Source of the DNA: Flavobacterium sp.
GTDB lineage: Bacteria; Bacteroidota; Bacteroidia; Flavobacteriales; Flavobacteriaceae
DNA: 64,000 bases
Assembly (NCBI GenBank): GCA_030151255.1
Contig: JASLED010000094.1
Coordinates: 1-64,000 of the forward strand
Reading direction: 5' to 3'
Of the stretch, positions 52,270-62,255 are shown in pieces. Within the stretch, counting starts at the first letter, position 1, and each line of letters begins with the position of its first letter. A program made the position numbers and the translations under genes. The notes beneath the pieces are model-generated. The model had not been told where the DNA came from and did not search any database. It was given only the letters and a program-made list of their open reading frames with translations.

Positions 52270-53601
52270 ATGAGAATTGTAGTTTTAGGAGCCGGAGAAA
52301 GTGGCGTTGGTACTGCGCTTCTGGCATTAAAAAAAGGTTATTCTGTATTTGTTTCTGATTTTGGAGCAATAGCAGAAAAATACAAACAAGTTCTTATAAA
52401 TAATGATATAGAATGGGAAGAAAAGCAACATTCGGAAGATAAAATTCTAAATGCAGATGTTGTAATGAAAAGCCCAGGAATACCAGATAAAGCTCCAATT
52501 GTTCAAAAGATAATTGCAGCAGGTATTAAGGTTGTTTCCGAAATAGAATTTGCTTATACGTTCAACAAAGAGTTGTCTATAGCAATTACAGGTAGCAATG
52601 GTAAAACAACTACAACAATGTTAACCTATCATTTATTAAAAAATGGCGGATTAAACGTTGGATTAGCAGGAAATATTGGAGATAGCTATGCAGAGCAAGT
52701 AAGCATTGATCCAAATAAGTGTTATGTGTTGGAGTTAAGTAGTTTTCAGCTAGACGGAATTGAGTTTTACAAACCCAATATAGCAGTAATTACAAATATT
52801 AGCCCCGATCATTTAGATAGGTATAATTACAATTACGATAATTACATTGCAGCCAAGTTTCGTATCACAATGAATCAAACAGAAGAAGATTATCTGATTT
52901 ATGATTATGATGATGTAGAAATTCAAAAGTGGTTAAATACGCACGAAACAAGGGCTCAGAAAATACCTTTTTCAATTTCAAATAAATTAGAAAAAGGAGT
53001 TTACGTAGACAATGATAAGATTGTAGTTGACATGAGTGATGAAAAGTTTGTATTACCTATAAATGAGCTAGCTCTTGAAGGTATGCACAATGTCAAAAAT
53101 GTTATGGCAGCAGCAACAATCGCGCAACTAAAACGAATCAGAAAAAATAGCATTCGCGAAAGCTTATCTAATTTTCAAGGTGTAGAACATCGATTAGAAA
53201 AAGTTGCAAAAATAGAAAATGTACAATACATCAATGATTCTAAAGCTACAAATGTAAATGCTACTTTTTATGCTTTAGATAGTATGAAAACACCAACGGT
53301 TTGGATTGTAGGTGGAGTAGATAAAGGAAATGATTATGACGAATTATTGCCTTTAGTACATGAAAAAGTAAAAGCTATAGTGTGTTTAGGGTTAGATAAC
53401 CAAAAACTGAAAGAAGCTTTTTCTAATATAGTTGATAGTTTAATTGAAGTACATTCAATGGAAGAAGCAGTACAACAATCAAAATTATTAGCAGAAAGTG
53501 GTGATACAGTATTATTGTCACCAGCTTGTGCAAGCTTCGATTTGTTTAAAAACTATGAAGATAGAGGAGAGCAGTTTAAAGAAGTGGTAATGAAGCTTTA
53601 A
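52270..53601 (+). CDS. murD: UDP-MurNAc-L-alanine:D-glutamate ligase
   Basis: A 443-residue Mur ligase adding D-Glu. N-terminal GAGESGVGTALLALKKG binds the UDP substrate; ATP loop GSNGKTTTTM near residue 113; SSFQLDGIEFYKP and NDSKATNVNAT are MurD blocks. Starts 8 bp after mraY within the cluster. Confidence 0.95.
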   Translation: MRIVVLGAGESGVGTALLALKKGYSVFVSDFGAIAEKYKQVLINNDIEWEEKQHSEDKILNADVVMKSPGIPDKAPIVQKIIAAGIKVVSEIEFAYTFNKELSIAITGSNGKTTTTMLTYHLLKNGGLNVGLAGNIGDSYAEQVSIDPNKCYVLELSSFQLDGIEFYKPNIAVITNISPDHLDRYNYNYDNYIAAKFRITMNQTEEDYLIYDYDDVEIQKWLNTHETRAQKIPFSISNKLEKGVYVDNDKIVVDMSDEKFVLPINELALEGMHNVKNVMAAATIAQLKRIRKNSIRESLSNFQGVEHRLEKVAKIENVQYINDSKATNVNATFYALDSMKTPTVWIVGGVDKGNDYDELLPLVHEKVKAIVCLGLDNQKLKEAFSNIVDSLIEVHSMEEAVQQSKLLAESGDTVLLSPACASFDLFKNYEDRGEQFKEVVMKL

Positions 53602-53621
53602 AAAATGAATACGAATACAAA

Positions 53622-54863
53622 ATGAGAAAAGTACTTTCATTAATATACGGAGATAAGATAATATGGGCCTTAGTAATACTACTGGCTATGCTTTCTTTTT
53701 TACCTGTATATAGTGCAAGTACCAACTTGGTTTATACGGTAGGAACCGGAATGGCAACAACCGATTACTTGTTTCGTCATTTTATTCATTTGTCAATAGG
53801 TATTTGTATTATGTGGTTTTTTCATAAAAAAGATTATGTCTTATTTAGAAAAATAGCCATCATCGGAATGCCAATTATAGCATTGTTATTATTATATACT
53901 TTGCTAAAAGGAAATACAATAGGAGGAGCTAATGCCAGTAGATGGATCAAAATTCCGGGATTAGGACAGTTCCAACCTTCGTCAACTGCTGCAATTATTT
54001 TATTAATGTATGTAGCACAATACCTAACAAGTATTAAAGATGAAGTGGTAACATTCAAATCTTCTTTTTGGCAATTATGGGTTCCTGTTTTCGTAATTAT
54101 AGGGTTAATATTACCAGCAAACTTATCTACCGCAGTGTTGATATTTGCTATGGTTTGCGTTCTTGTATTTATTGGTAGATATCCTACAAAATATTTGCTC
54201 ACCATTTTGGCAATTGGAGCCACTTTTATGACAGTGTTTGTATTGGCTGCAAAGGCATTTCCAGGCGTGTTTCCACATCGTGTAGATACTTGGATGAGCC
54301 GTATCGATAGATTTACAGGTCCTGATGACGGAACTCGAGATTTGTATCAGGTAGAAAATGCAAAAATGGCAATTGCAAACGGAGGTTTGTTTGGTGTTGG
54401 TCCAGGTAAAAGTGTTTTAAAGAATTTTTTACCTCAATCATCGTCCGATTTTATCTATGCAATTATAATAGAAGAATGGGGATTATTTGGTGGATTTGTA
54501 ATATTAGGTATTTACCTCTTACTCTTTTATCGCTTTCTAATAGCGGTGCACAAAGCACCAACATTATTCGGAAAGTTATTGGTGGCTGGATTAGGGTTTT
54601 ATCTGATTTTTCAGGCGCTAATAAATATGGGTGTAGCTGTATCATTATTACCAACCACAGGACAGGCTTTGCCGCTTGTGAGTAGCGGAGGAACAGCAAT
54701 TTGGATGACGTGTTTTGCAATTGCAGTAATATTAAGCGTTACCAAAAAAGAAGCCGAAATTCAGGCAGAAGAATTAAAGCAAAAAGAAGCACAGCAAAAA
54801 GAACAACAAATGCTTCATGAATTGCATTTAGAACGATTAGAAAATAGTTATATAGAAGAATAA
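53622..54863 (+). CDS. ftsW: SEDS-family peptidoglycan polymerase FtsW
   Basis: A 413-residue polytopic membrane protein with about ten helices. It polymerises septal glycan together with the class B PBP encoded upstream. Characteristic blocks: GANASRWIKIPGLGQFQPS, the loop SSSDFIYAIIIEEWG, and LPLVSSGGTAIWM near the C-terminus. The tail is Gln/Glu/Lys-rich and cytoplasmic. Position after murD is as in most bacteria. Confidence 0.95.
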   Translation: MRKVLSLIYGDKIIWALVILLAMLSFLPVYSASTNLVYTVGTGMATTDYLFRHFIHLSIGICIMWFFHKKDYVLFRKIAIIGMPIIALLLLYTLLKGNTIGGANASRWIKIPGLGQFQPSSTAAIILLMYVAQYLTSIKDEVVTFKSSFWQLWVPVFVIIGLILPANLSTAVLIFAMVCVLVFIGRYPTKYLLTILAIGATFMTVFVLAAKAFPGVFPHRVDTWMSRIDRFTGPDDGTRDLYQVENAKMAIANGGLFGVGPGKSVLKNFLPQSSSDFIYAIIIEEWGLFGGFVILGIYLLLFYRFLIAVHKAPTLFGKLLVAGLGFYLIFQALINMGVAVSLLPTTGQALPLVSSGGTAIWMTCFAIAVILSVTKKEAEIQAEELKQKEAQQKEQQMLHELHLERLENSYIEE

Positions 54864-54865
54864 AA

Positions 54866-55960
54866 ATGGAAAAGAAACCAAGATTTATTATTAGCGGTGG
54901 CGGTACAGGCGGACATATTTTTCCAGCACTGGCTATTGCTGATGAATTAAAATCAAGATTTCCATTGGCAGAAATATTATTTGTTGGGGCGCAAGGCAAG
55001 ATGGAGATGGAAAAGGTGCCTCAGGCTGGTTATAAAATTGAAGGATTGTGGATATCAGGTATTCAAAGAAAATTAACTCTAGATAATCTGATGTTTCCTT
55101 TTAAACTGTTGAGCAGTTTAAATAAATCAGCAAAAATTATTAAAGCTTTTCAACCCGATGTTGTAATTGGTACAGGTGGGTTTGCAAGCGGTGCAGTTGT
55201 AAAAGTTGCTGCAGGAAAAGGTATTCCAACACTTATACAAGAACAGAATTCTTTTCCGGGCATAACAAATAAATTGTTGGGAAAACAGGTAGATAAAATT
55301 TGTGTAGCGTATGATAATTTGGAAAGTTTTTTCCCGCCACATAAAATTTTAAAAACAGGAAATCCAATAAGACAAAATTTGGTTGATAAAGTTCAAAATC
55401 TTGCAAATGCTTTTCAGTATTTCGGATTGGCAGAAAATAAACCAACGTTATTAGTAATCGGCGGAAGTTTAGGCGCAAGACGAATCAACCAATTAATTGA
55501 AAAAGAATTGCCATTATTTAAACAATTGGGAATTCAGGTTTTGTGGCAATGCGGAAAGTTTTATTATGAAGAATACAAGCATTTGCAAACAGATGGAGTG
55601 GTGATAAAAGCATTTTTAGATAAAATGGATTATGCGTATCAAATTGCTGATGTTATTATTTCTAGAGCAGGAGCTTCTTCTGTTTCAGAATTAGCGTTAG
55701 CAGGAAAAGCAACAATTTTTATTCCTTCGCCAAATGTAGCCGAAGATCATCAAACCAAAAATGCTGCTAGCATTGTAATGCAAAACGCAGCATTGCTTTT
55801 AAAAGAAAGCGAATTAGAGAATCAGTTTCAAAGTACGTTTACAGAGCTGTTTCAAAATAAAAATAAACAAACCGAATTAGGTGAAAATTTTAGAGCGTTG
55901 GCTTTGCCAAATGCAACAAAAGATATAGTAGATCATATCGTAGAATTAATGAAGAAGTAA
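54866..55960 (+). CDS. murG: Lipid II synthase (UDP-GlcNAc transferase)
   Basis: A 364-residue GT28 enzyme adding GlcNAc to lipid I on the inner membrane face. ISGGGTGGHIFPALAIADEL and the acceptor loop VIGTGGFASGAVV lie in the N-domain; the donor-site block IISRAGASSVSELALAGKA lies in the C-domain. Starts 2 bp after ftsW. Confidence 0.96.
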   Translation: MEKKPRFIISGGGTGGHIFPALAIADELKSRFPLAEILFVGAQGKMEMEKVPQAGYKIEGLWISGIQRKLTLDNLMFPFKLLSSLNKSAKIIKAFQPDVVIGTGGFASGAVVKVAAGKGIPTLIQEQNSFPGITNKLLGKQVDKICVAYDNLESFFPPHKILKTGNPIRQNLVDKVQNLANAFQYFGLAENKPTLLVIGGSLGARRINQLIEKELPLFKQLGIQVLWQCGKFYYEEYKHLQTDGVVIKAFLDKMDYAYQIADVIISRAGASSVSELALAGKATIFIPSPNVAEDHQTKNAASIVMQNAALLLKESELENQFQSTFTELFQNKNKQTELGENFRALALPNATKDIVDHIVELMKK

Positions 55961-55963
55961 GAA

Positions 55964-57313
55964 ATGGATATTAATAGCATTAAGAGCGTTTATTTTGTAG
56001 GTATTGGAGGTATTGGAATGAGTGCCTTGGCTCGTTATTTTAAATTCATCGGAAAAAATGTAGCAGGTTATGATCGTACATCAACTCAATTAACAGAAGA
56101 ATTAGAAGCTGCTGGAATTGAGATTCATTATCAAGATAATGTAGAGTTAATTAAAAGCCAATATAAGCAAACTGATTCAACCTTAGTTGTAATTACACCT
56201 GCAATTCCGAAAGAGCATTCAGAATGGAACTATTTTCAAAAAAATGGTTTCGAAATCATGAAGCGCTCAGAAGTATTGGGAGTTATTACTAAAGATACCT
56301 ATTGCTTTGCTGTTGCAGGTACGCATGGTAAAACAACTACAACAAGTATTTTAGGACATTTATTGTTTCAGGCAGGTTTAGATGTTACAGCGTTTGTTGG
56401 TGGAGTAGTAGAAAATTATCAAACCAATTTAATTGGTAGCGGAAAAACAGTTACTGTTGTAGAAGCAGATGAGTTTGATCGATCTTTTTTAAGATTATTT
56501 CCAAATGTAGCTTGTATTACATCAACGGAAGCAGATCATTTAGATATTTTTGGAACAGCTGATGAAATGCTTGTTGCATTTAAAGATTTTGCTAATCGAT
56601 TACCAAGCAAAGAAAAATTGTTTGTAACCGAAATTGTAGACTTAGAAGGCATTAAAGTTGGATTTACAAACAATTGTAGTTATCAAATAAATAACATAAA
56701 AATCGAAAATGGTTGGTATGTTTTCGATATTATAACACCAAAAGAAACAATTACAAATGTGTATTTTGGCTTGCCAGGCCGACACAATTTACACAATGCG
56801 CTAATGGCTTTTGCAATGGCATATGATTATGGAGTAGCAGCCAATGTATTAGTAGATGGGTTAAAGAGTTTTAAAGGAGTTCGTAGAAGATTTTCTTATA
56901 AAGTAAGAAATAATAACCTTATTTATATTGATGATTATGCCCATCATCCAACCGAAATATTAGCTGCAAGTCAGGCAGTGCACGAAATGCACGGAGATAA
57001 AAAAATCACAGCTGTTTTTCAGCCACATTTATATAGTCGTACAAAAGATTTTATGAATGAATTTGCAGAAGCACTGTCAACTTTTGAAAATCTGATATTA
57101 TTAGATATATATCCAGCGCGCGAGTTGCCAATAGAAGGAGTTACCTCTTCAAGCTTATTGGAAATGATTACTTCTAAAAACAAACAGCTAATTCAGAAAA
57201 ATGAATTGATTGAGTTTTTGAAAAATCAAGATACAGAAATTATACTAACATTAGGAGCAGGAGATATTGGAGAAATGGTTGCTGATATTGCAAAAGAATT
57301 AGAAAATAAATAA
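55964..57313 (+). CDS. murC: UDP-MurNAc-L-alanine ligase
   Basis: A 449-residue Mur ligase adding the first L-Ala. VGIGGIGMSALARYF opens the UDP-binding domain; the ATP loop is AGTHGKTTTTS; EADEFDRSFL, FNNCSYQ-type middle sequence and DDYAHHPTEI complete the profile. Starts 3 bp after murG; the ftsQ-like gene follows after 1 bp. murB, ddl and murF are not in this cluster. Confidence 0.95.
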   Translation: MDINSIKSVYFVGIGGIGMSALARYFKFIGKNVAGYDRTSTQLTEELEAAGIEIHYQDNVELIKSQYKQTDSTLVVITPAIPKEHSEWNYFQKNGFEIMKRSEVLGVITKDTYCFAVAGTHGKTTTTSILGHLLFQAGLDVTAFVGGVVENYQTNLIGSGKTVTVVEADEFDRSFLRLFPNVACITSTEADHLDIFGTADEMLVAFKDFANRLPSKEKLFVTEIVDLEGIKVGFTNNCSYQINNIKIENGWYVFDIITPKETITNVYFGLPGRHNLHNALMAFAMAYDYGVAANVLVDGLKSFKGVRRRFSYKVRNNNLIYIDDYAHHPTEILAASQAVHEMHGDKKITAVFQPHLYSRTKDFMNEFAEALSTFENLILLDIYPARELPIEGVTSSSLLEMITSKNKQLIQKNELIEFLKNQDTEIILTLGAGDIGEMVADIAKELENK

Positions 57314-57314
57314 A

Positions 57315-58052
57315 ATGAAAAAATTGCTTAAGAAAATAAAATGGTCAGATGTTCGCATTGTTTTGATGCTTGCTGCGCTGCTATTTTTATATTCTTTTAG
57401 CAATAAGAGAAGTGAAAACAGAAATCTAAAAAAATTAGAAATTGTTTTTAAAGGAGAAGAAACACATTTTGTAACATCGGGTGATATAGAAAATATTGTA
57501 AATAATAATTTAACCAATATTTCTTATGTAAACCGAACGCTCTTAGATTTAAATAAATTAGAACAAAATGTCTTGAAAAATAGGCTAATTAAATCAGCTG
57601 AAGTATATTTAACTATTGATGGTGTTTTAACCGTCGAAGTTGTGCAGAAAAAAGCAATAGGAAGGGTGGTAAATGAAAATACTTCTTATTATTTAGATGA
57701 AGATGGAAATAAAATGCCTCTATCTAGTAATTACACAGAAAGAGTAGTGCTAATAGAAGGAAATATAAAAGAACACAATCAGCAAAATCTAAAACAAATG
57801 CTCGAAATTATTAACAATGACGAGTTTTTGAAAAAAGAAATAACAGGAATAAGTATTCAACCCAAAGAAACAATCTATTTAAAAACTAGATTAAATCAGG
57901 TAGAAATTTTATTCGGACAGTTTAGTCAAATGGAACGAAAACTGATGAATTACAAAGTATTTGTTCAGTACGCAATGAAAGAGAATATAGAATTAAATAG
58001 TTATAAAAAGATAAATCTGAAATTTACCCAACAAGTGGTGTGTTCAAAATAG
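57315..58052 (+). CDS. ftsQ: FtsQ/DivIB-like cell division protein
   Basis: A 245-residue bitopic protein with a membrane helix at about residues 14-30 and an extracytoplasmic part holding a POTRA-like region (THFVTSGDIENIVNNN onward) and a C-terminal beta domain. Similarity to FtsQ is modest, but topology, size and position between murC and ftsA identify it. It links the FtsL-like protein and the septal synthases. Confidence 0.87.
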   Translation: MKKLLKKIKWSDVRIVLMLAALLFLYSFSNKRSENRNLKKLEIVFKGEETHFVTSGDIENIVNNNLTNISYVNRTLLDLNKLEQNVLKNRLIKSAEVYLTIDGVLTVEVVQKKAIGRVVNENTSYYLDEDGNKMPLSSNYTERVVLIEGNIKEHNQQNLKQMLEIINNDEFLKKEITGISIQPKETIYLKTRLNQVEILFGQFSQMERKLMNYKVFVQYAMKENIELNSYKKINLKFTQQVVCSK

Positions 58053-58062
58053 CAAATTGAGT

Positions 58063-59511
58063 ATGGAAAAAGAAAATATAGCTGTTGGTTTAGACATTGG
58101 AACAACAAAAATTGTTGCAATGATCGGTAAAAAGAATGAATACGGCAAACTTGAAATCTTAGGTTTTGGGAAAGCTAAGAGTTTAGGAGTGAAACGTGGT
58201 GTAGTAAACAATATCACACAAACAATACAGTCTATTCAGCACGCTGTATCAGAAGCTGAAAATCAGGCAGGGTATAAAATTAAAAATGTTGTTGTAGGAA
58301 TAGCTGGTCAACATATCAGAAGTATCCAACACAGCGATTATATTAGCCGTTCAAACCCAGACGAAGTAATTGGCGATAAAGACATCGAACAATTAATAAA
58401 TCAGGTACAAAAGCTAAGTATGTTGCCCGGAGAAGAAATAATTCATGTATTGCCACAAGAATTTAAAATTGATGGCGAACCAGGAATTAAAGAACCAATC
58501 GGAATGTATGGTAGCCGTTTAGAAGCTACTTTTCATGTGGTGGTAGGGCAGGCAGCTTTAATTAAAAACGCCGGACGTTGCATTAAGGATGCTGGATTAG
58601 AACTAGCAGGAATAACCTTAGAGCCTTTGGCATCTGCAGAAGCAGTTTTAAGTCAGGAAGAAAAAGAAGCTGGAGTAGCGTTAATTGACATCGGAGGAGG
58701 AACAACAGATTTAGCCATTTTTAAAGATGGTATTATCCGTCACACGGCAGTAGTTCCGTTCGGAGGAAACGTTATTACAGAAGATATAAAAGAAGGATGT
58801 TCAATCATCGAACGTCAGGCAGAAATTCTAAAAGTAAAATTCGGATCGGCTTGGCCAGGGGAAAATAAAGACAATGAAATTGTTTCTATTCCTGGTCTGA
58901 GAGGAAAAGAACCCAAAGAAATTTCGCTAAAAAATCTTTCTAAAATAATAAATGCAAGAGTTGAGGAAATTATTCAATTAGTCTTTTCAGAAATAAAAAG
59001 CTACGGATATGAAAATCCTCAAAAGAAATTAATTGCAGGAATTGTTTTAACAGGTGGTGGTTCAGAATTAAAACACATCAAACAACTTGTAGAATATATC
59101 ACAGGAATTGATACACGTATAGGATATCCTAACGAACATTTAGCTGGCGATTCTAGCTTAGAAGTATCAAGTCCGTTATATGCAACAGGTGTTGGATTAG
59201 TAATGGAAAGCGAAAAGCACAGATGCAAAAGCGCTGTAATTATCACAGAAGAAAAGGTAGAGCCAAAAATAGAGGTAAAACCCGAAGTTAAAAAAGAAGA
59301 ACCCTTAGTAGCACAACGTTCTGTAGAAGAAGTGTTAAATGAACGAAGAGAAGCAGCTGTAGAAAAACTTCAATCAGAAATTGAAACAAAATCTACACAA
59401 ACAACAGACGATGTAAAGGATAAGCCAATAAGCACGGCAGACCGATTCGAAAGTGGTTTCATAGGAAACTTTTTTAGAAAGATTAAAGAATTTATTGAAA
59501 AGCAAGAATAA
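58063..59511 (+). CDS. ftsA: Cell division protein FtsA
   Basis: A 482-residue actin-like ATPase tethering FtsZ to the membrane. Phosphate 1 is GLDIGTTKIVAMIG near the N-terminus; the phosphate 2 block is LIDIGGGTTDLAIF near residue 208. After the actin fold there is a charged linker of about 70 residues and a C-terminal amphipathic helix (NFFRKIKEFIEKQE), the membrane anchor. I start at ATG 58063; a TTG two codons earlier is possible. Confidence 0.95.
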   Translation: MEKENIAVGLDIGTTKIVAMIGKKNEYGKLEILGFGKAKSLGVKRGVVNNITQTIQSIQHAVSEAENQAGYKIKNVVVGIAGQHIRSIQHSDYISRSNPDEVIGDKDIEQLINQVQKLSMLPGEEIIHVLPQEFKIDGEPGIKEPIGMYGSRLEATFHVVVGQAALIKNAGRCIKDAGLELAGITLEPLASAEAVLSQEEKEAGVALIDIGGGTTDLAIFKDGIIRHTAVVPFGGNVITEDIKEGCSIIERQAEILKVKFGSAWPGENKDNEIVSIPGLRGKEPKEISLKNLSKIINARVEEIIQLVFSEIKSYGYENPQKKLIAGIVLTGGGSELKHIKQLVEYITGIDTRIGYPNEHLAGDSSLEVSSPLYATGVGLVMESEKHRCKSAVIITEEKVEPKIEVKPEVKKEEPLVAQRSVEEVLNERREAAVEKLQSEIETKSTQTTDDVKDKPISTADRFESGFIGNFFRKIKEFIEKQE

Positions 59512-59526
59512 TAAAACGATACGTAT

Positions 59527-61572
59527 ATGGAGAATACAGATTTCGGAGGAATAAAGTTTGACATGCCTAAAAATCAATCAAACGTTATCAAAGTAATTGG
59601 TGTAGGAGGTGGAGGTAGCAATGCTATTAATCACATGTTTAAACAAGGAATTAAAGGAGTTGATTTTATTGTTTGTAATACAGATTCGCAGGCTTTAGAA
59701 AATAGCTCTGTTCCAAATAAAATTCAGTTAGGTGTAAATTTAACAGAAGGACTTGGTGCAGGTGCTAATCCAGAAGTGGGGCAACAATCAGCATTAGAAA
59801 GTATCGAAGAAATTGAAAAAATGTTAGATACCAATACCAAGATGGTTTTTATTACCGCTGGTATGGGAGGAGGAACAGGTACGGGTGCTGCACCAGTAAT
59901 TGCTCAACTTTCTAAAGAAAGAGATATACTAACTGTTGGTATTGTTACAATTCCTTTTCAATTTGAAGGTAAAGTTCGTCAAGAACAAGCCTTACGTGGA
60001 GTAGATCGCTTGAGAAAACAAGTAGATTCACTTATTGTTATCAACAACAATAAATTGCGTGAGGTATATGGTAACTTAGGTTTCAAAGCAGGCTTCTCCA
60101 AAGCTGATGAGGTATTATCAACTGCTGCTCGTGGTATTGCTGAAGTTATTACACACCATTATACTCAAAATATCGATTTAAAAGATGCTAAAACAGTTCT
60201 TTCTGATAGCGGTACAGCTATTATGGGATCTGGTACAGCTTCTGGCGATAATAGAGCTAAAGATGCAATTATTGATGCTTTAGATTCTCCATTATTAAAT
60301 GATAATAAAATTGCAGGTGCGAAAAACGTATTATTGTTAATCGTGTCTGGTACAAACGAAATTACGATTGATGAAATAGGTGAAATTAACGATCATATTC
60401 AAACAGAAGCAGGACATAATGCAAACATCATTATGGGAGTTGGTGAAGATGATAAGTTAGGCGAAGCTATTTCGGTAACAATTATTGCTACAGGTTTTAA
60501 CTATGAACAACAAAAAAATATTGTAAACATAGGAGAGCCAAAAGTAATCATTCATACATTAGAAGAAGAGCAAAAAATTGAACGCGATCTTACACAAACA
60601 TTATCTACAAATTCTTATGGTTTTACAACTCCAGATCAACCATTAAGAACAATTGCTGTTGGTGTAGATCAGCCTCTAAATCCAATTAAAGAAGAAGAAA
60701 ATTTAGAGGAGCCAAAGCGAATATTATATACGTTAGATGATGATTTTGATAACGAAAATAATGATGACGATGATTTTGGTGGAGGACCAACACCTCCAGA
60801 TCAACCAATAACAGGACCAGATGATTTTGCTTTAGATAAAACGGAAACAGAAGCGTCAAATTTAGATGTGTTTTTTGAAATTGTAACGCCAGCTACAATT
60901 AATAAAGAAGTAAATGATTTTCAAAGAGATATAACTACAAATAAAATAAAAGATATCAGAGATATTCTTGTAGTAGATCCAGAATTTGTTATTGTTTCTC
61001 CAAAAAGACAAGAAGTTACAGCTCCAGTAATTCATCATTTTTCAGAAGTAGAAGTTTCTACATCAGAAATTGTAGCTCATTCAAATGATGTATTTACTAC
61101 AACATCTTCATCAAAAGAAGAAGTTATCCGTTTTTCGCTAGAAGATTATATGGATAAAGAAGAAGAACTTACAAAAGCAAAACCAGCAGCAACGCATAAA
61201 GAAGAAATTGAAGAAGAATTCAAATTCTCTGTTCGCTCGGAAGAAACAACAATCATCAATAAAGTAACTGTTGAAACTACAGAAGATGAATATGATGAAA
61301 TGAATCCGATGGAAATGAGTATTGAAGAATTTACTTTGAGAAACAGAGCTGCTGAACGCAGAAAAAAACTGAAAGATTTTAATTATAAATTCAATAACTC
61401 GCCAACGCCTTATTCTGATTTAGAAAAAGAGCCTGCTTATAAGCGAATGGGAGTAGATTTAGATGAAGTAAATAGTGAAAGCAATAAATCTAGAGTTTCA
61501 TTTAGTTTAGATAGTAATAACGATCCAAAATTAAGATCAAATAATTCTTTTTTACATGATAATGTAGATTAA
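59527..61572 (+). CDS. ftsZ: Cell division protein FtsZ with extended C-terminal linker
   Basis: A 681-residue tubulin homologue forming the Z ring. The GTPase core (residues 15 to about 330) has VGGGGSNAINHM and the tubulin signature GGGTGTGAAP. It is followed by an acidic low-complexity linker of about 300 residues and the conserved C-terminal peptide EPAYKRMGVDL at 635-645, with 36 further residues. The protein is nearly twice the E. coli length, as is typical for Flavobacteria. Last gene of the dcw cluster. Confidence 0.96.
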   Translation: MENTDFGGIKFDMPKNQSNVIKVIGVGGGGSNAINHMFKQGIKGVDFIVCNTDSQALENSSVPNKIQLGVNLTEGLGAGANPEVGQQSALESIEEIEKMLDTNTKMVFITAGMGGGTGTGAAPVIAQLSKERDILTVGIVTIPFQFEGKVRQEQALRGVDRLRKQVDSLIVINNNKLREVYGNLGFKAGFSKADEVLSTAARGIAEVITHHYTQNIDLKDAKTVLSDSGTAIMGSGTASGDNRAKDAIIDALDSPLLNDNKIAGAKNVLLLIVSGTNEITIDEIGEINDHIQTEAGHNANIIMGVGEDDKLGEAISVTIIATGFNYEQQKNIVNIGEPKVIIHTLEEEQKIERDLTQTLSTNSYGFTTPDQPLRTIAVGVDQPLNPIKEEENLEEPKRILYTLDDDFDNENNDDDDFGGGPTPPDQPITGPDDFALDKTETEASNLDVFFEIVTPATINKEVNDFQRDITTNKIKDIRDILVVDPEFVIVSPKRQEVTAPVIHHFSEVEVSTSEIVAHSNDVFTTTSSSKEEVIRFSLEDYMDKEEELTKAKPAATHKEEIEEEFKFSVRSEETTIINKVTVETTEDEYDEMNPMEMSIEEFTLRNRAAERRKKLKDFNYKFNNSPTPYSDLEKEPAYKRMGVDLDEVNSESNKSRVSFSLDSNNDPKLRSNNSFLHDNVD

Positions 61573-61592
61573 AGATAAAATGAATAAAAGTT

Positions 61593-61629
61593 AAAAGCCA
61601 TGAAAACCTTATGTTTTTGTGGCTTTTTT
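61593..61629 (+). terminator. Terminator of the dcw cluster
   Basis: Stem AAAAGCCA..AAAAC/GTTTT..TGGCTTTTTT with a T tract, 21 bp after the ftsZ stop. Confidence 0.75.
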
Positions 61630-61630
61630 A

Positions 61631-61638
61631 TATATTTG
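61631..61638 (+). promoter_or_regulatory. -7 element of the yqeY gene
   Basis: TATATTTG directly after the dcw terminator and 20 bp before the next start. Confidence 0.6.
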
Positions 61639-61658
61639 CAAAATCAAAGATTTAAAAT

Positions 61659-62111
61659 ATGAGCTTACAAGTAAAAATAATGGACGCTATGAAAAGCGCC
61701 ATGAAATCAAAAGATAGTGTAGCTTTAGAAGCTTTAAGAGCAGTAAAAGCAGAGTTGTTATTAGCTCAAACTCAATCAGGCTCAAAAGAAGAGTTAAACG
61801 AAGAAGAAGAAATCAAAATTTTGCAAAAATTGGTAAAGCAACGTAAAGATAGTGCTGCAATTTTTACAGAACAAGGACGTCAAGATTTAGTAGAGCCAGA
61901 ATTAGCTCAGGCTGCTATTATAGAACAATTTTTGCCAGAGCAATTATCACAAGAAGAAGTAGAAAAAGCCGTAGCAGCAATTATTGCTGAAGGTGGTTTT
62001 TCTGGTATGCAAGCCATGGGACAAGTAATGGGATTAGCCTCTCAGCAATTGGCAGGTAAAACAGATGGAAAAACGATTTCTACGATAGTAAAAACGCTAT
62101 TAACAAAATAA
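61659..62111 (+). CDS. yqeY: GatB/YqeY domain-containing protein
   Basis: A 150-residue stand-alone YqeY protein, helical, related to the tRNA-binding tail of GatB. LQVKIMDAMKSAMKSKD and ALRAVKAELLLAQ open the first half; GMQAMGQVMG and the C-terminal DGKTISTIVKTLL are conserved. It may bind tRNA or act in amidotransferase-like complexes; function is not established. It follows ftsZ in many Flavobacteria. A tRNA-Arg gene follows 10 bp after the stop and may share its transcript. Confidence 0.9.
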   Translation: MSLQVKIMDAMKSAMKSKDSVALEALRAVKAELLLAQTQSGSKEELNEEEEIKILQKLVKQRKDSAAIFTEQGRQDLVEPELAQAAIIEQFLPEQLSQEEVEKAVAAIIAEGGFSGMQAMGQVMGLASQQLAGKTDGKTISTIVKTLLTK

Positions 62112-62121
62112 TATAAGGTTT

Positions 62122-62195
62122 GTCCGTGTAGTTCAATTGGATAGAATATCAGATTTCGGCTCTGAGGGTTGAGGGTTCGAACCCTTCCACGGACG
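62122..62195 (+). tRNA. tRNA-Arg (anticodon UCG)
   Basis: A 74-nt cloverleaf: acceptor GTCCGTG/CACGGAC with discriminator G, D arm TAGTTCAATTGGATAGA, anticodon stem TCAGA/TCTGA around loop TTTCGGC (anticodon TCG), T arm GAGGGTTCGAACCCTTC. The CCA end is not encoded. It reads CGA and probably other CGN codons. Confidence 0.93.
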
Positions 62196-62199
62196 CAAA

Positions 62200-62237
62200 C
62201 GAAAAAAGGATTGTATTTATTATACAATCCTTTTTTT
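62200..62237. terminator. Bidirectional terminator
   Basis: Stem AAAAAAGGATTGTAT/ATACAATCCTTTTTT right after the tRNA, facing the convergent lipoprotein gene. Confidence 0.85.
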
Positions 62238-62255
62238 ATACTTAATAATTTTTTA

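Noticed and set aside
46313..59511. Missing murF, murB and ddl in the dcw cluster as a deletion
   Set aside because: Spacing between all neighbours is tight and Flavobacteria commonly encode these genes elsewhere; no scar is visible.
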